DNA from: Hyphomicrobiales bacterium
Lineage (GTDB): Bacteria; Pseudomonadota; Alphaproteobacteria; Rhizobiales; Beijerinckiaceae
Assembly (NCBI GenBank): GCA_027484655.1
Contig: JAIXSM010000005.1
Location: 1-64,000, forward strand
DNA length: 64,000 nt
Reading direction: 5' to 3'
Shown: piece after piece, positions 34,632 through 43,383 of the stretch
Layout of the letters: each line of letters starts with the position of its first letter
Position numbering within the stretch: the stretch's first letter is position 1
Notes under the pieces: generated by a model
Database searches by the model: none
What the model was told of the DNA's origin: nothing
Seen by the model: the letters and a program-made list of their open reading frames with translations, nothing else
Made by a program: the position numbers and the translations under genes

Positions 34632-34979
34632 ATGAGCGCGCGTCTTCGCGCGGATCTGTGGGTGGCGGCGCACCTGCGCCGCTGCGCGGTGGAGGGCGCT
34701 TACGCCGTCTTGCGTCGGCGCGGCTCGCCGGAAGCCGGCGCGATCTTCGTGGTTGTGGATCGTCTCGACGGCCGCATGGCCGTATGGGGTCCGGCGCCAC
34801 AAAGCGAGGCGGGGGACGATGGCGTGCGCCGGTTCGCCCGGCTGCACGGGGACGAGTGGATCGATCCGCCGACCGCCGCAGAGCGCATCGCCAAAGAGAT
34901 GCGCTTCGATCCCGACCTGTGGATTGTCGATGTGGAGGATCGCGCGGGGCGATCCTTTCTGGAGACCGTCGCGCCTTAG
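34632..34979 (+). CDS. DUF1491 family protein
   Basis: A 115-aa protein with the family pattern LRADLWVAAHLRRCAVEGAYAVLRRRGSPEAGAIFVVVDRLDG and the end DPDLWIVDVEDRAGRSFLETV. It starts 2 nt after the stop of the peptidoglycan-binding gene. Conserved in alphaproteobacteria beside the kinase/peptidoglycan-binding pair. Function unknown. Confidence 0.87.
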   Translation: MSARLRADLWVAAHLRRCAVEGAYAVLRRRGSPEAGAIFVVVDRLDGRMAVWGPAPQSEAGDDGVRRFARLHGDEWIDPPTAAERIAKEMRFDPDLWIVDVEDRAGRSFLETVAP

Positions 34980-34981
34980 GT

Positions 34982-36097
34982 TCAGCGCTGGATGCGCCGC
35001 AAGGCGTCGGTCGCGCTGTCGTGTCTTTGCTGCTCGCGCGGGGTGTCGCGGCGCTCAACGCGGCGTCTGCCGTTGTCCTGCGGCCGCGCGTTCGTGGCGA
35101 GGCGCGGACGCACGCCGCCCATGGCGAGCACAAGCGCGCCTGCGACGTTGGGCGGCACGTCTGCGGCGAGGTCCGTGAGCTCCTGGATTCGGGCGTAGGA
35201 GTGCGAGACCGCCTCGTCGCAGAACAGCAGGATGCGCACCGTGTTCTCGCGACTGGCGCCCACGCACGCCAGCAAAAGGGCGAGGGGCTCGCCCTCCGGA
35301 TCTTGCGTCATGCGCAGCGCCAGTTCGCGCGGAATAGACAGCGCGCGAGCAACCGCCTCCGCAAAGCTGCTCCAGTCGCGGTTCATGGCGTGCCCCGAGA
35401 TTGTCTCGATCAGCCGCGCGTCGGGAACCACTGGCGCGTGGGGCGCGCCGATGGCTGCGCGTCGCGCGCTGGCGATCAGGCGCTGGCGATCAAGTCTTGA
35501 GGCTTCGAAAAAGCGCGCGGGATCGACGCCGGGCTCCGGCGAGCGCGCGTCCAGCGCGGCGGCGAGCTGGCGGTCGGAGCGTCCGGGCGCTGCGACGGCG
35601 CGCAGGCTTTCGCGTGAGACGACAGCCGTTGCATTGTCGGCGACGGCTTTCGTGACCACCGGATCGTTGCGTTGCACCAGCGCGGCGCTCACTTCTGGCG
35701 GGAGGCCCTTGCGGGCTGCGAGCAGACTTGCAAGCCGGCGATCGCCCTTGTGCGCGATGTCGATCTGCGCCGCGAGCGGCAGATTGATCGCGTGTTGTGT
35801 GAGCACCTGCCGGCAGGCGGCGTCCTCGCGGGCGAGGTAATCGAGCACGGCGCCGGGCGCGCCCGCATGCCTTGCGAGACGGGCGGCCACGTACATGCGC
35901 GTCGAGGGGCCGGTCTCCGGCAGCAGTTCGAGCGCGAGCGCGCTGAAGTTCTCGATCTCCTCGGGCAGCGGGTCAGTTCTCAGACAGAAAAAATCAACGA
36001 GACTGCGCAGCACCGCGGGTTTTGCGCGCATCGTCTCCCCGGCGCCGGAGTGAGCAGCCGCCGTCTTGAACCTTGAAAGGGGCGTTGAATCGGCCAT
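34982..36097 (-). CDS. DUF2336 family protein
   Basis: A 371-aa, largely helical alphaproteobacterial protein. The DUF2336-like stretch includes RSLVDFFCLRTDPLPEEIENFSALALELLPETGPSTRMYVAARLARH and the repeat-like DPVVTKAVADNATAVVSRESLRAVA. It probably forms a helical-repeat scaffold. Start MADSTPLSRFKT at 36097. The C-terminal 40 residues are very basic (RRRVERRDTPREQQRHD). Convergent with DUF1491. Function unknown. Confidence 0.82.
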   Translation of the reverse strand: MADSTPLSRFKTAAAHSGAGETMRAKPAVLRSLVDFFCLRTDPLPEEIENFSALALELLPETGPSTRMYVAARLARHAGAPGAVLDYLAREDAACRQVLTQHAINLPLAAQIDIAHKGDRRLASLLAARKGLPPEVSAALVQRNDPVVTKAVADNATAVVSRESLRAVAAPGRSDRQLAAALDARSPEPGVDPARFFEASRLDRQRLIASARRAAIGAPHAPVVPDARLIETISGHAMNRDWSSFAEAVARALSIPRELALRMTQDPEGEPLALLLACVGASRENTVRILLFCDEAVSHSYARIQELTDLAADVPPNVAGALVLAMGGVRPRLATNARPQDNGRRRVERRDTPREQQRHDSATDALRRIQR

Positions 36098-36239
36098 GTG
36101 GCGCACCGGCAAAAAAATAACTTCAACTAAACTTTTATACGCGCTCCTTTATTGACGAACCCTTAACCATGTCGGACATTCAATCGGTCTCGTTCTGAAT
36201 TTCGCGGCAGTCCTGCCGGACATTACCGGAGAGACGACG

Positions 36240-36416
36240 ATGGGCTTGTTACTGAATTTTTCTCCACGACGAAAACCAAGGGATGCTGGAGACTCCGCGC
36301 CAAAAGGACCGGCGCAGGTGCTCTTTTTTACAGGCGTCCGGTATGAGCGACATGGGCTCGCAAAGCCCCGCAAGCCGCGCAATCGCCGCCCCGATGGAGG
36401 CAAGCGGAGCGCCTGA
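36240..36416 (+). CDS. Conserved small protein with FFTGVRYERH motif
   Basis: This 58-aa gene is too short for the ORF track. It starts ATG 36240 after GGAGAG and reads MGLLLNFSPRRKPRD, then QVLFFTGVRYERHG and a basic tail, ending 2 bp before the DUF1254 stop. I recall small proteins with a near-identical (I/V)LFFTGVRYERH core in many Hyphomicrobiales, which supports it being real. The DNA in front is AT-rich (36110-36170), as expected of a promoter. Function unknown. Confidence 0.7.
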   Translation: MGLLLNFSPRRKPRDAGDSAPKGPAQVLFFTGVRYERHGLAKPRKPRNRRPDGGKRSA

Positions 36417-36418
36417 CG

Positions 36419-36994
36419 TCACCGCGCGGGTTGTGTGGCGCACGAGACGCCCGCGAGGCGCCGGCGCGCGTTTTCCTCGTCGGTTGGATCCACGATCACG
36501 CTGCGCGCCAGCACGAAGCCCTCTGTCGTCGGGCTTGCGAGACGCAGCTCCTGCACCGGCTCGTCGTCGGGCGTGTCCTCGTCGAGCGTTGCAAGTTGCG
36601 CCCGCGTGACGATCAGCGCGTCGAGCCGCCCGCGCAAGCCTCCGCGGTCCGTGAGGCCGTAAAACGTGGCTCCATGGCGATCATGGAACGACATCACCAC
36701 AAGTCCGTCGCTTGAGAAGTCCGCGCGAACGCGCACGGGCCCGTTGCTGATGTCGTATCTGCACACTGCGATGAACGTGCGCGGATCCTCGAAGGGCAGG
36801 GGCAGTTCGCCGTTCGCCCCGCGCTCGATCAGCGTGAAGCGGTTGAGCGGCCCCGCGCCGGCGAGGCGGTCCCAGGCGTCGAGGGTCGACAGGCGCGGCA
36901 CCACGAGGATTGCGATGATGTGGACGATGGCCGCAATCGTCAGCGCTGCGAGGGCGGGCGGCAGCCATTCCATCAGCAGGTCACGGTCCTTCAT
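36419..36994 (-). CDS. DUF1254 domain protein (single-domain type)
   Basis: A 191-aa membrane-anchored protein with an N-terminal helix (WLPPALAALTIAAIVHIIAILVVP) followed by the DUF1254 region (RFTLIERGANGELPLPFEDPRTFIAVCRYDISNGPVRVRADF). In larger proteins DUF1254 and DUF1214 are joined; here they are two adjacent genes overlapping by 4 bp, with DUF1214 first. The pair probably forms one envelope complex. Function unknown. Confidence 0.85.
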   Translation of the reverse strand: MKDRDLLMEWLPPALAALTIAAIVHIIAILVVPRLSTLDAWDRLAGAGPLNRFTLIERGANGELPLPFEDPRTFIAVCRYDISNGPVRVRADFSSDGLVVMSFHDRHGATFYGLTDRGGLRGRLDALIVTRAQLATLDEDTPDDEPVQELRLASPTTEGFVLARSVIVDPTDEENARRRLAGVSCATQPAR

Positions 36995-37629
36995 GCGCAG
37001 CGCCCCCGTCGCAGGCCCGGCATCTGGTCGCCCGTCATCACTCCGGCCGCGGCGCTGCCGCTGGTGTCGTACAGGCGCAACATGAGCACGAAGGCGCCCG
37101 AGGCTGGTAGCGGCAGCCAGTTGCCCGGACGGGCGCGCGCGGACGCGATGATGTCGAAGCCGCCCGCATGATCGCGCACGATTTCAGCGGAGCTGATTGA
37201 CGTGCGCGTTGCAGTCGCGTGGGTGGGCTGCCCATCCGGCGTCATGGCGCTCAGGGTCCACAGGCGCGCGGGCGGCATGGGGCCCGAGATGACATAGTCG
37301 CAACGCGGATCCAGCGGGCTTCCGTCCGCCGAGGCGGTTGCGAAGAACAGCAAGCCCTCGCCCTGGCTGAGCGGGACGTCCCCCATCCGGGCGCGATGGG
37401 CGCGCGTGTAGGGATCAGCGTCGGCGTAGGCCGCTCGGGGATTGTGAATCCACGGCCCTAGCCGGGTCTCGCCGAATGTGACGTTGCGCTCCAGCGCGAG
37501 CCATGTCGCCGCAAGGCCGAGACATGCGCCAATCACCGCCGCGAGGATCGCTTTGAGGAGTCCGATCAAGTGGTGTTTCGCGCCGCGTCCCGAGGCGCCC
37601 CGGTTGGTGAAGCCTCTCACGCATCGCAT
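36991..37629 (-). CDS. DUF1214 domain protein (single-domain type)
   Basis: A 212-aa protein with an N-terminal helix (LKAILAAVIGACLGLAATWLAL). The DUF1214 region includes GPWIHNPRAAYADADPYTRAHRARMGDVPLSQGEGLLFFA, CDYVISGPMPPARLWTL and ARARPGNWLPL. It is upstream of and coupled to the DUF1254 gene. The true start may lie about 10-20 codons inside the chosen ATG. Confidence 0.85.
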   Translation of the reverse strand: MRCVRGFTNRGASGRGAKHHLIGLLKAILAAVIGACLGLAATWLALERNVTFGETRLGPWIHNPRAAYADADPYTRAHRARMGDVPLSQGEGLLFFATASADGSPLDPRCDYVISGPMPPARLWTLSAMTPDGQPTHATATRTSISSAEIVRDHAGGFDIIASARARPGNWLPLPASGAFVLMLRLYDTSGSAAAGVMTGDQMPGLRRGRCA

Positions 37630-37707
37630 TCCAGACGCTCATGCGCAAGAGCGCGTCTTGGGTCAGCAAGAGCGCGCCGTGGGCCGCCGGCAGGATCAGG
37701 CCGGGGC

Positions 37708-37735
37708 TTGGCCTGCGGCGGCGACGGGCTATAAG
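37708..37735 (+). promoter_or_regulatory. Possible promoter of the binding-protein gene
   Basis: TTGGCC, a 16-bp spacer and TATAAG lie about 30 bp before the start of the gene at 37766. The -10 is good and the -35 weak. Confidence 0.4.
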
Positions 37736-37765
37736 GATGCAGCCTTCCGGAGGAGACGACACAAC

Positions 37766-38794
37766 ATGCTCAAGGCGCTTCGAAACTGCGCAGGCTTCGC
37801 TGCTCTTCTGCTTGCTGCGGCTCTCGCCGCCCAGCCGGCGAGCGCTCAGAGCGCGGCTGCATTCTACAAGGGCAAGACCGTGCGTTTTGTTGTGGGGGTC
37901 GGCGTCGGCGGCGGCTTCGACGCCTACGCCCGGATGATTGCGCCCTATCTCGCCCGCAACCTCGACGCCACCGTGGTGGTGGAGAATCAGCTCGGCGCCG
38001 GCGGCCTTGTCGCCCTCAACCGCATCTCGACGGCGCAGCCCGACGGCCTGAACCTGATGATCGTCAATGGCACGCCTGCCGCGCTGGGCCAGCTCCTCGA
38101 TCAGCAGAACGTGCGCTACGACCTCACAAAGCTTGAGCATCTGGGCGTCATCGCCGCCTACCCGTGGATCTGGCTGGTGAACAACCAGTCCCCAGTGAAG
38201 ACCCCCGCCGACGCGCAGAACGTGCGGCTTCGCTGGGGCGGCGTCGGGCCGACCGACGGCCCGGCCGATGGCGCGCGCATCACCTGCCACGCCCTGAAGA
38301 TCGGCTGTCAGATTGTGCTCGGCTACAAGGGCAGCGCCGACATCGCGCTCGCCATGGAGCGCGGCGAGATGGACGCGCTCTACGTGTCGGATTCGTCCGC
38401 GGCGCAATATGTGAAGAGCGGTCAGGCGCGCGCGGTCGCCTCCATGGGCGACAAGCGTTCCGAATTGCTTCCCGACGTTCCCACGATCTTTGAGTCCACG
38501 AAGCTGGACGACGAGCAGCGCTGGTGGCTCGAGTTCCGCATGAGCATCAACGACCTTGGCCGCATTCTCGTGACCACGCCGGGCGTTCCTGCGGACAGGC
38601 TGGAGTTTTTGCGCGCGGCGGTGCGCAAGGCGCTCACCGATCCCGAGTTGATCGCGGAAGGCGAGAAGACTGGCCGCTTCGTCAGCTTCCAGGAGCCGGA
38701 GGTCGCCCGCGGACTGGCGCTGAAGGCGCTGGGGCAGGCGACCCCCGACATGCGCGAGCGCGTGCGTCGCGTGGTGCTTCCCGAAGAGAAGTGA
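37766..38794 (+). CDS. Tripartite tricarboxylate transporter (Bug family) substrate-binding protein
   Basis: A secreted periplasmic receptor of 342 aa. Signal peptide MLKALRNCAGFAALLLAAALAAQPASAQ precedes AAAFYKGKTVRFVVGVGVGGGFDAYARMIAPYLARNL and VVENQLGAGGLVALN, the TctC/Bug signature. Start ATG 37766 follows AGGAGAC; the track ORF starts far upstream. TctA/TctB membrane partners are not adjacent, so it is an orphan receptor, which is common for this family. Ligand unknown, probably a carboxylate. Confidence 0.92.
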   Translation: MLKALRNCAGFAALLLAAALAAQPASAQSAAAFYKGKTVRFVVGVGVGGGFDAYARMIAPYLARNLDATVVVENQLGAGGLVALNRISTAQPDGLNLMIVNGTPAALGQLLDQQNVRYDLTKLEHLGVIAAYPWIWLVNNQSPVKTPADAQNVRLRWGGVGPTDGPADGARITCHALKIGCQIVLGYKGSADIALAMERGEMDALYVSDSSAAQYVKSGQARAVASMGDKRSELLPDVPTIFESTKLDDEQRWWLEFRMSINDLGRILVTTPGVPADRLEFLRAAVRKALTDPELIAEGEKTGRFVSFQEPEVARGLALKALGQATPDMRERVRRVVLPEEK

Positions 38795-38860
38795 GGGTTC
38801 ACCCCCTCCCCGGCGCCGCAGTGGCCAAATAGTGCGTGTTAGTTTATGCGCCACCCTCGC

Positions 38861-38948
38861 CGTCATCCCGGCGACGGCCGGGATCCACGATAGGCCGCAG
38901 GGCCGGAGCGTTTGCCTGTCGTGGATGCCGACCTTCGTCGGCATGACG
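38861..38948. repeat. REP/MITE-like long palindrome
   Basis: CGTCATCCCGGC-GAC-GGCCGGGATCCACGA on the left and TCGTGGATGCCGAC-CTTC-GTCGGCATGACG on the right form two small hairpins that also pair with each other. Elements of this CGTCATCCCGGC type are scattered in many alphaproteobacterial genomes. Confidence 0.75.
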
Positions 38949-39087
38949 CTGTGGGGAGATGGGCGCCAACCACGATCATTCAGCCTGTGTAATCAAGCGC
39001 AAACCAACGTGCGCGCATCCCTCCACCACAACGTGGGGGAGGGTGGCTGGCGGAGCCAGCCGGGAGGGGGCGCTGTTTACAATTTAT

Positions 39088-39140
39088 GCGCGCGGGGCCC
39101 CGGATCGCCTTCGGCGTCCGGGGAGGTGGCGCGCGGTCCA
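39088..39140. repeat. Inverted copy of the 9205-9307 element core
   Basis: Read in reverse complement: TGGACCGCGCGCCACC, TCCCCGGACGCCGAAGGCG, ATCCGGGGCCCCGCGCGC. This matches the left half and hairpin of the element at 9205 with small differences. Confidence 0.6.
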
Positions 39141-39209
39141 CGGTAGCCCCCTCCCCATCGCGGCCCTGTCCATGTAGGTTCCCACGGGTCACGAACCGCA
39201 TGAGGATTT

Positions 39210-40028
39210 ATGGGCGTCCTGTCGCTTGCCGCGCTTTCCATTCTCGACGCTGGCCCCATTGGTCAGGTCTATGCCGCCAAGGCCGGCGGCTTTCGCAGCG
39301 TTGGCCTGCGCCTGCAGCCTCTGCTCGCCACCGATCAGGCGATCGTGGGTGACGCGGAGCGTGAGGCCGCGTTGCTTGCGGCGCTGGCGCAGACGGGGCT
39401 CAGCGTCCTTGAGATCGGCGTGTTTCCTCTCAAGGCGGACACCCGCGTTTCCGATTTCGAGCCCGTTGTGGCGTTTTCCGCCCGCATCGGCGCGCGCTAC
39501 CTCGTCTGCCCCATCGAGGATGAGGACGAGGCCCGGCGCGTGCGCACGTTTGCTGCGATGTGCGACCTTGCCGCCCGTTACGGCATGGAGGCGCTGGTCG
39601 AGTTCAATCCGTACTCCGGCTGCCGCAGCCTCGCCGATGCGGCGGCGCTGGCCGCAGCCGCCGGGAGACACAACGGCAAGTTGCTGATTGACGTGCTGCA
39701 TCTGTCGCGCTCGGGCGGGTCGCCTGCGGACGTGCGGGCAATTGATCCCGCCAGCGTTCCCCTCGTGCATTTCTGCGACGCGCCGCCGCCTCCCGCGCAG
39801 GGCCGCAGCGTGGACGAACTGCGCAAGGAATCGCGCACGGCGCGGCTGCTTCCCGGCGAGGGATCGCTCTGGCTCGACGAACTGCTCGACGCGCTGGCGC
39901 CCGATGTGGCGATCAGCGTGGAGGCGCCGTCCGCGCGCCATGCGCATCTGCCTGCCGCTGCGCGCGCGCGCTTGGCGTTCGAGGCGACGCAGGCCCTGCT
40001 GGGGGCACGGAGCGGAGCGCAGGGGTGA
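39210..40028 (+). CDS. Sugar phosphate isomerase/epimerase family TIM-barrel protein
   Basis: A 272-aa protein of the AP-endonuclease-2-like barrel family. LEIGVFPLKADTRVSDFEPVVAFSARIGARYLVC, LVEFNPYSGCRSLADAAAL and LLIDVLHLSRSGG carry the metal-binding Glu and Asp/His typical of the fold. Substrate unknown; related proteins act on sugars, inosose or hydroxypyruvate. It follows the repeat-rich region and overlaps (GTGA) a tiny frame at its end. Confidence 0.82.
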   Translation: MGVLSLAALSILDAGPIGQVYAAKAGGFRSVGLRLQPLLATDQAIVGDAEREAALLAALAQTGLSVLEIGVFPLKADTRVSDFEPVVAFSARIGARYLVCPIEDEDEARRVRTFAAMCDLAARYGMEALVEFNPYSGCRSLADAAALAAAAGRHNGKLLIDVLHLSRSGGSPADVRAIDPASVPLVHFCDAPPPPAQGRSVDELRKESRTARLLPGEGSLWLDELLDALAPDVAISVEAPSARHAHLPAAARARLAFEATQALLGARSGAQG

Positions 40029-40117
40029 CGCCGCAGGCCAAGGATATCGCCCTTCTGCGCGCGGAGGACGCCGACCGTCTCGCCGCCGAGATCGAACGGC
40101 TCAACCAGATCGTTTGA
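40025..40117 (+). CDS. Tiny 30-aa open frame coupled to the isomerase gene
   Basis: GTG at 40025 overlaps the isomerase stop (GTGA), and the frame encodes a helical, charged 30-mer ([28 protein letters not shown]). It overlaps the convergent YcgN gene end by 17 bp. It could be a real micro-protein or the remnant of a longer C-terminus. Low confidence. Confidence 0.25.
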   Translation: MTPQAKDIALLRAEDADRLAAEIERLNQIV

Positions 40118-40694
40118 CAGCGCGACCACGGGACGCCGGGGGGCGGGGCGTTTCTGGAGCGTCGGCCGCCGTCGCCTTCGCCTTCGCTGGAATCCGCCCC
40201 GGCCAAAGGACGATGTAGTCGAGCACGTCATCGAACGGCACCTCGTCCTCCATCGCCGCCACGCGCCCGCGCACCGACACGCCCGCCTTGTGCACAGTCT
40301 CCCGCGACCCGGACACAAGGTGATGCCACCACGGCAGATCCTGCCCCTCCGCCACCAGCCTGTAGGCGCAGGTGGGCGGCAGCCATGGAATCTCGCGAAC
40401 GCGACGCGGCGTTAGCTTGATGCAATCTGGCACCTTGGCTTTGCGGCCCGCATAATCGCTGCACTGGCAGGACTTTTTGTCCAGCAGCCGGCAGGCTATC
40501 GACGTGTGGTGGATGCGCCCGTCATCCTCATCCTCGAGTTTCACGAGGCAGCAGCGTCCGCAGCCGTCGCACAAGGCTTCCCACTGGCCGCGGGTGAGCG
40601 ATTCCAGCGGTTTCTTCCAGAACGGGGCGGCGGAACCCTCGCCATCGGACGCCGTTGGCCGGGCGGTGGCTGACTTGCCGCGGGATGTGGTCAT
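40101..40694 (-). CDS. YcgN family cysteine-cluster protein
   Basis: A 197-aa UPF0260-type protein. Two Cys clusters are visible, [14 protein letters not shown] and [14 protein letters not shown], plus a later Cys in PDCIKL. This fits the putative metal-binding CxxCxxCC family. Start ATG 40694 (MTTSRGKSA) is preferred over the track start 22 codons upstream. Divergent from the penicillin-binding protein gene. Function is not established. Confidence 0.87.
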   Translation of the reverse strand: MTTSRGKSATARPTASDGEGSAAPFWKKPLESLTRGQWEALCDGCGRCCLVKLEDEDDGRIHHTSIACRLLDKKSCQCSDYAGRKAKVPDCIKLTPRRVREIPWLPPTCAYRLVAEGQDLPWWHHLVSGSRETVHKAGVSVRGRVAAMEDEVPFDDVLDYIVLWPGRIPAKAKATAADAPETPRPPASRGRAVKRSG

Positions 40695-40781
40695 GGATGT
40701 CTCCAGCGTCCCATTTTGGGACGCTTCTTTGGGCATGAGCCTTGCGGCGAGCGTCGTCAAGCCGGTTGCTCATGTGTTAAC

Positions 40782-43067
40782 GTGAACCATTCGGCGTTTT
40801 TGCGGCTTCGAGATCTCAACGTGTTCGAAGGATTGAAAGGCAGACAGTGGGGCCCGCGCATCCGGCGCGCGCTGCTGTCGTTCGACTCGTGGGTCGACAC
40901 CACGTTCCATGAAAGCGGTCAGCGCTCGCGGGATCGGTGGGAGCGTTTTTCCACGTTCATGGACCGCTTTCACGTCTCCGGCTGGCGCCGCGGCGCTGTG
41001 GAGCTGGCGTGCGAGGGCTTGACCATGGGCGCGGCCGGCGCGGTGCTCATGCTCTCGCTGGCGACGCTGGCGATGCAGGAAACCTCCGACGACTGGTTGA
41101 AGAAGCAGGATCTGGCGGTCAACTTTCTGGATCGCCATGGCCAGCCTGTCGGCCATCGCGGCATTCGCCACGACGACTCGCTGCCGCTGACGCAGTTTCC
41201 CGAGATTGTGCTTCAGGCCGTGCTCGCCACCGAGGACCGGCGCTTCTACGAGCACTGGGGCATCGACCCCATCGGCCTCATGCGCGCGCTGACGGTCAAC
41301 GCCCGATCCTCCAACGTGGTGCAGGGCGGGTCCACCATCACCCAGCAGCTCGCCAAGAACCTGTTCCTGTCCAACGAGCGCACCATTGATCGAAAGGTGC
41401 GCGAGGCGTTTCTCGCCGTGTGGCTCGAGTTCCGCCTGAGCAAGAACGAGATTTTGAAGCTCTATCTTGATCGAGCGTACATGGGCGGCGGGGCTTTTGG
41501 CATTCAGGCGGCGGCGGAGTTTTACTTTGGCAAGTCTGTGCGCGACGTCACCCTCGCCGAGGGCGCCATGCTGGCCGGCCTGTTCAAGGCGCCGTCCCGC
41601 TTTGCGCCGCACGTAAACCTGCCGGCCGCCCGCGGGCGCGCCAACGATGTGCTGCAGGCCATGGTGAACGCGGGTTTCCTCACCCAGGGGCAGATTTTCG
41701 CCGCGCGGCAGAACCCGGCGACGCCTGTGGAGCGCGGGCGCGATCTCGCGCCCAACTGGTATCTCGATTACGCCTTCGAGGAAGTGAAGCGCCTCGCCGC
41801 CAGCGGCAAGCTGGGCGCCGACCGCGTGCTCACCGTGCGCACCGCGCTGGACACAGGGCTGCAACGCCACGCCGATGATGTGGTCGAGGATATTCTGCGC
41901 CAGTTCGGTCGCCAGTTCGGCGCGGAGCAGGGCGGGGTGGTGGTGATGGAGCCCAACGGCGCCGTGCGCGCCATCGTCGGCGGCCGCGACTATGGCCAAA
42001 GCCAGTTCAACCGCGCCACGGACGCCTCGCGCCAGCCAGGCTCGTCGTTCAAGCCGTTCGTCTATCTCGCCGCTCTCATGACCGGGCGTTTCAAGGCCGA
42101 CAGCGTTGTGGACGGATCGGCGATCTGCATCGGCAACTGGTGCCCCGGCAACTACGGCGGCGCCTCCGCCGGACGCGTGAGCATGGTCAACGCGCTCCAG
42201 CGCTCGCTCAACACCGCGGCGGTGTGGCTGACCATGAAGGTGGGCGAGGCGCACTGGCCGCGGGGCGTGGGTCATCATCAGGCCCGAGTCTCAGCTTTGG
42301 GACGCGCGAAGGTTGTCGAGCTTGCGCGCGCCATGGGCGTGGTCCACACGCCGCTTAACGACACGGTCTCGCTGCCGCTGGGGGCGGCGGAGGTTCGCAT
42401 CATCGACATGGCCGCCGCCAACGCGGTGCTGGCCAACGGCGGCATGAGCGTCACGCCGTGGGCCGCTATCGAGATCCGCAATTCGCAGGATCAGGTGATC
42501 TATCGCCACGAAACGGACGGGCCGCCCTCCGTGCGTGTGGCGCCGGCGGAGGCCGTGGCCGCACTCAACAACATGATGAAGGAAGTGGTGAACGCCGGCA
42601 CCGCGCGCGCCGCCATGCTGCCGGGCGTGCAGGCGGCGGGCAAGACCGGCACCACCAACGCCTACAAGGATGCGTGGTTCAACGGCTACACCGGAAACTT
42701 CGCCGCCGCAGTGTGGTACGGCAACGACGACTCCACCTCCACGCGCAACATGACCGGCGGCTCGCTGCCCGCGCGCACGTTCCGGGCGATCATGGAATAC
42801 GCCCACGCCGGCGTGGAGTTGAAGAACCCCTACGGCGTGGGAGATGCGGCGATCCCCACCGCATCGATTGCGCGACCGGCCGGCGCCTCCAGCCTTGGCC
42901 CGGCGCAGCGGCCGGCGTTGCTGTCGCGCCGGTCCAGCGAGACGCTGGGCTCCATTGAAGCCATGATGCGCGGCGCGGCCGAAAAACAACTCGGCCGTCG
43001 CGCCGACAACGATCAGCTCGGCCCGCCCGGACGTATCGAGACCATCGGCGCCGCCACGGCGCGATAG
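40782..43067 (+). CDS. Class A penicillin-binding protein (transglycosylase/transpeptidase)
   Basis: A bifunctional cell-wall synthase of about 761 aa. A cytoplasmic N-terminus and membrane helix (GLTMGAAGAVLMLSLATLAM) precede the GT51 transglycosylase (ATEDRRFYEHWGID, GGSTITQQLAKNLFL). The transpeptidase follows with catalytic SxxK in PGSSFKPFVYL, SLN in QRSLNTAA and AGKTGTTNAYKDAWF. Start choice is uncertain: I take GTG 40782, but GTG 40821 is also possible and no ribosome site decides. It lies immediately before the AT-rich island. Confidence 0.92.
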   Translation: MNHSAFLRLRDLNVFEGLKGRQWGPRIRRALLSFDSWVDTTFHESGQRSRDRWERFSTFMDRFHVSGWRRGAVELACEGLTMGAAGAVLMLSLATLAMQETSDDWLKKQDLAVNFLDRHGQPVGHRGIRHDDSLPLTQFPEIVLQAVLATEDRRFYEHWGIDPIGLMRALTVNARSSNVVQGGSTITQQLAKNLFLSNERTIDRKVREAFLAVWLEFRLSKNEILKLYLDRAYMGGGAFGIQAAAEFYFGKSVRDVTLAEGAMLAGLFKAPSRFAPHVNLPAARGRANDVLQAMVNAGFLTQGQIFAARQNPATPVERGRDLAPNWYLDYAFEEVKRLAASGKLGADRVLTVRTALDTGLQRHADDVVEDILRQFGRQFGAEQGGVVVMEPNGAVRAIVGGRDYGQSQFNRATDASRQPGSSFKPFVYLAALMTGRFKADSVVDGSAICIGNWCPGNYGGASAGRVSMVNALQRSLNTAAVWLTMKVGEAHWPRGVGHHQARVSALGRAKVVELARAMGVVHTPLNDTVSLPLGAAEVRIIDMAAANAVLANGGMSVTPWAAIEIRNSQDQVIYRHETDGPPSVRVAPAEAVAALNNMMKEVVNAGTARAAMLPGVQAAGKTGTTNAYKDAWFNGYTGNFAAAVWYGNDDSTSTRNMTGGSLPARTFRAIMEYAHAGVELKNPYGVGDAAIPTASIARPAGASSLGPAQRPALLSRRSSETLGSIEAMMRGAAEKQLGRRADNDQLGPPGRIETIGAATAR

Positions 43068-43097
43068 GAAATTAGGCTGTTTTTCCGATTTAGGGAA

Positions 43098-43168
43098 ATA
43101 GTCCTTGACACCGTCGCGCTGCCGGGGTAGAAGAAGCGCATGCTCCACAAGTGTGCGGGGTGCGGGGG
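43098..43168 (+). repeat. 71-bp direct repeat with promoter, copy 1
   Basis: Identical to 44246-44316 except at three positions. Contains TTGACA (43105-43110), a 17-bp spacer and TAGAAG (43128-43133). It is followed about 250 bp later by the zinc-ribbon gene. No tRNA, rRNA or ORF is recognisable between them. Confidence 0.9.
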
Positions 43169-43383
43169 GCGTATTTACCTTCGGCTCCGCTTGAGTTAGA
43201 TACTACGCAATCCGTGGTGCGGGAGGCGTGCCGTTGGCTGCGAGATCCGATTCTGTCTGCCGCTTCAGCTGCGAACGCGGCTTTTAATCTTTCCAATGGT
43301 GAACTCCGCCATCGGCAGGTCGGGATTTTGGCCAGCGAAATTGCCTCTGCGTGTCGTTCTCCTTGGCGCGAGTGAGGGAATAC

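Larger units (their letters stand above)
38795..39209. other. Intergenic region rich in palindromic repeats
   Basis: This 415-bp region is non-coding. It contains a long REP-like palindrome (38861-38948), a second imperfect hairpin region (CCTCCACCACAACGTGGGGGAGGG, 39020-39045, followed by GGCTGGCGGAGCCAGCC) and a copy of the 9205-type element (39088-39140). Confidence 0.7.

Noticed and set aside
40770-42278. 502-aa minus-strand open frame
   Set aside because: Antisense shadow of the penicillin-binding protein gene.
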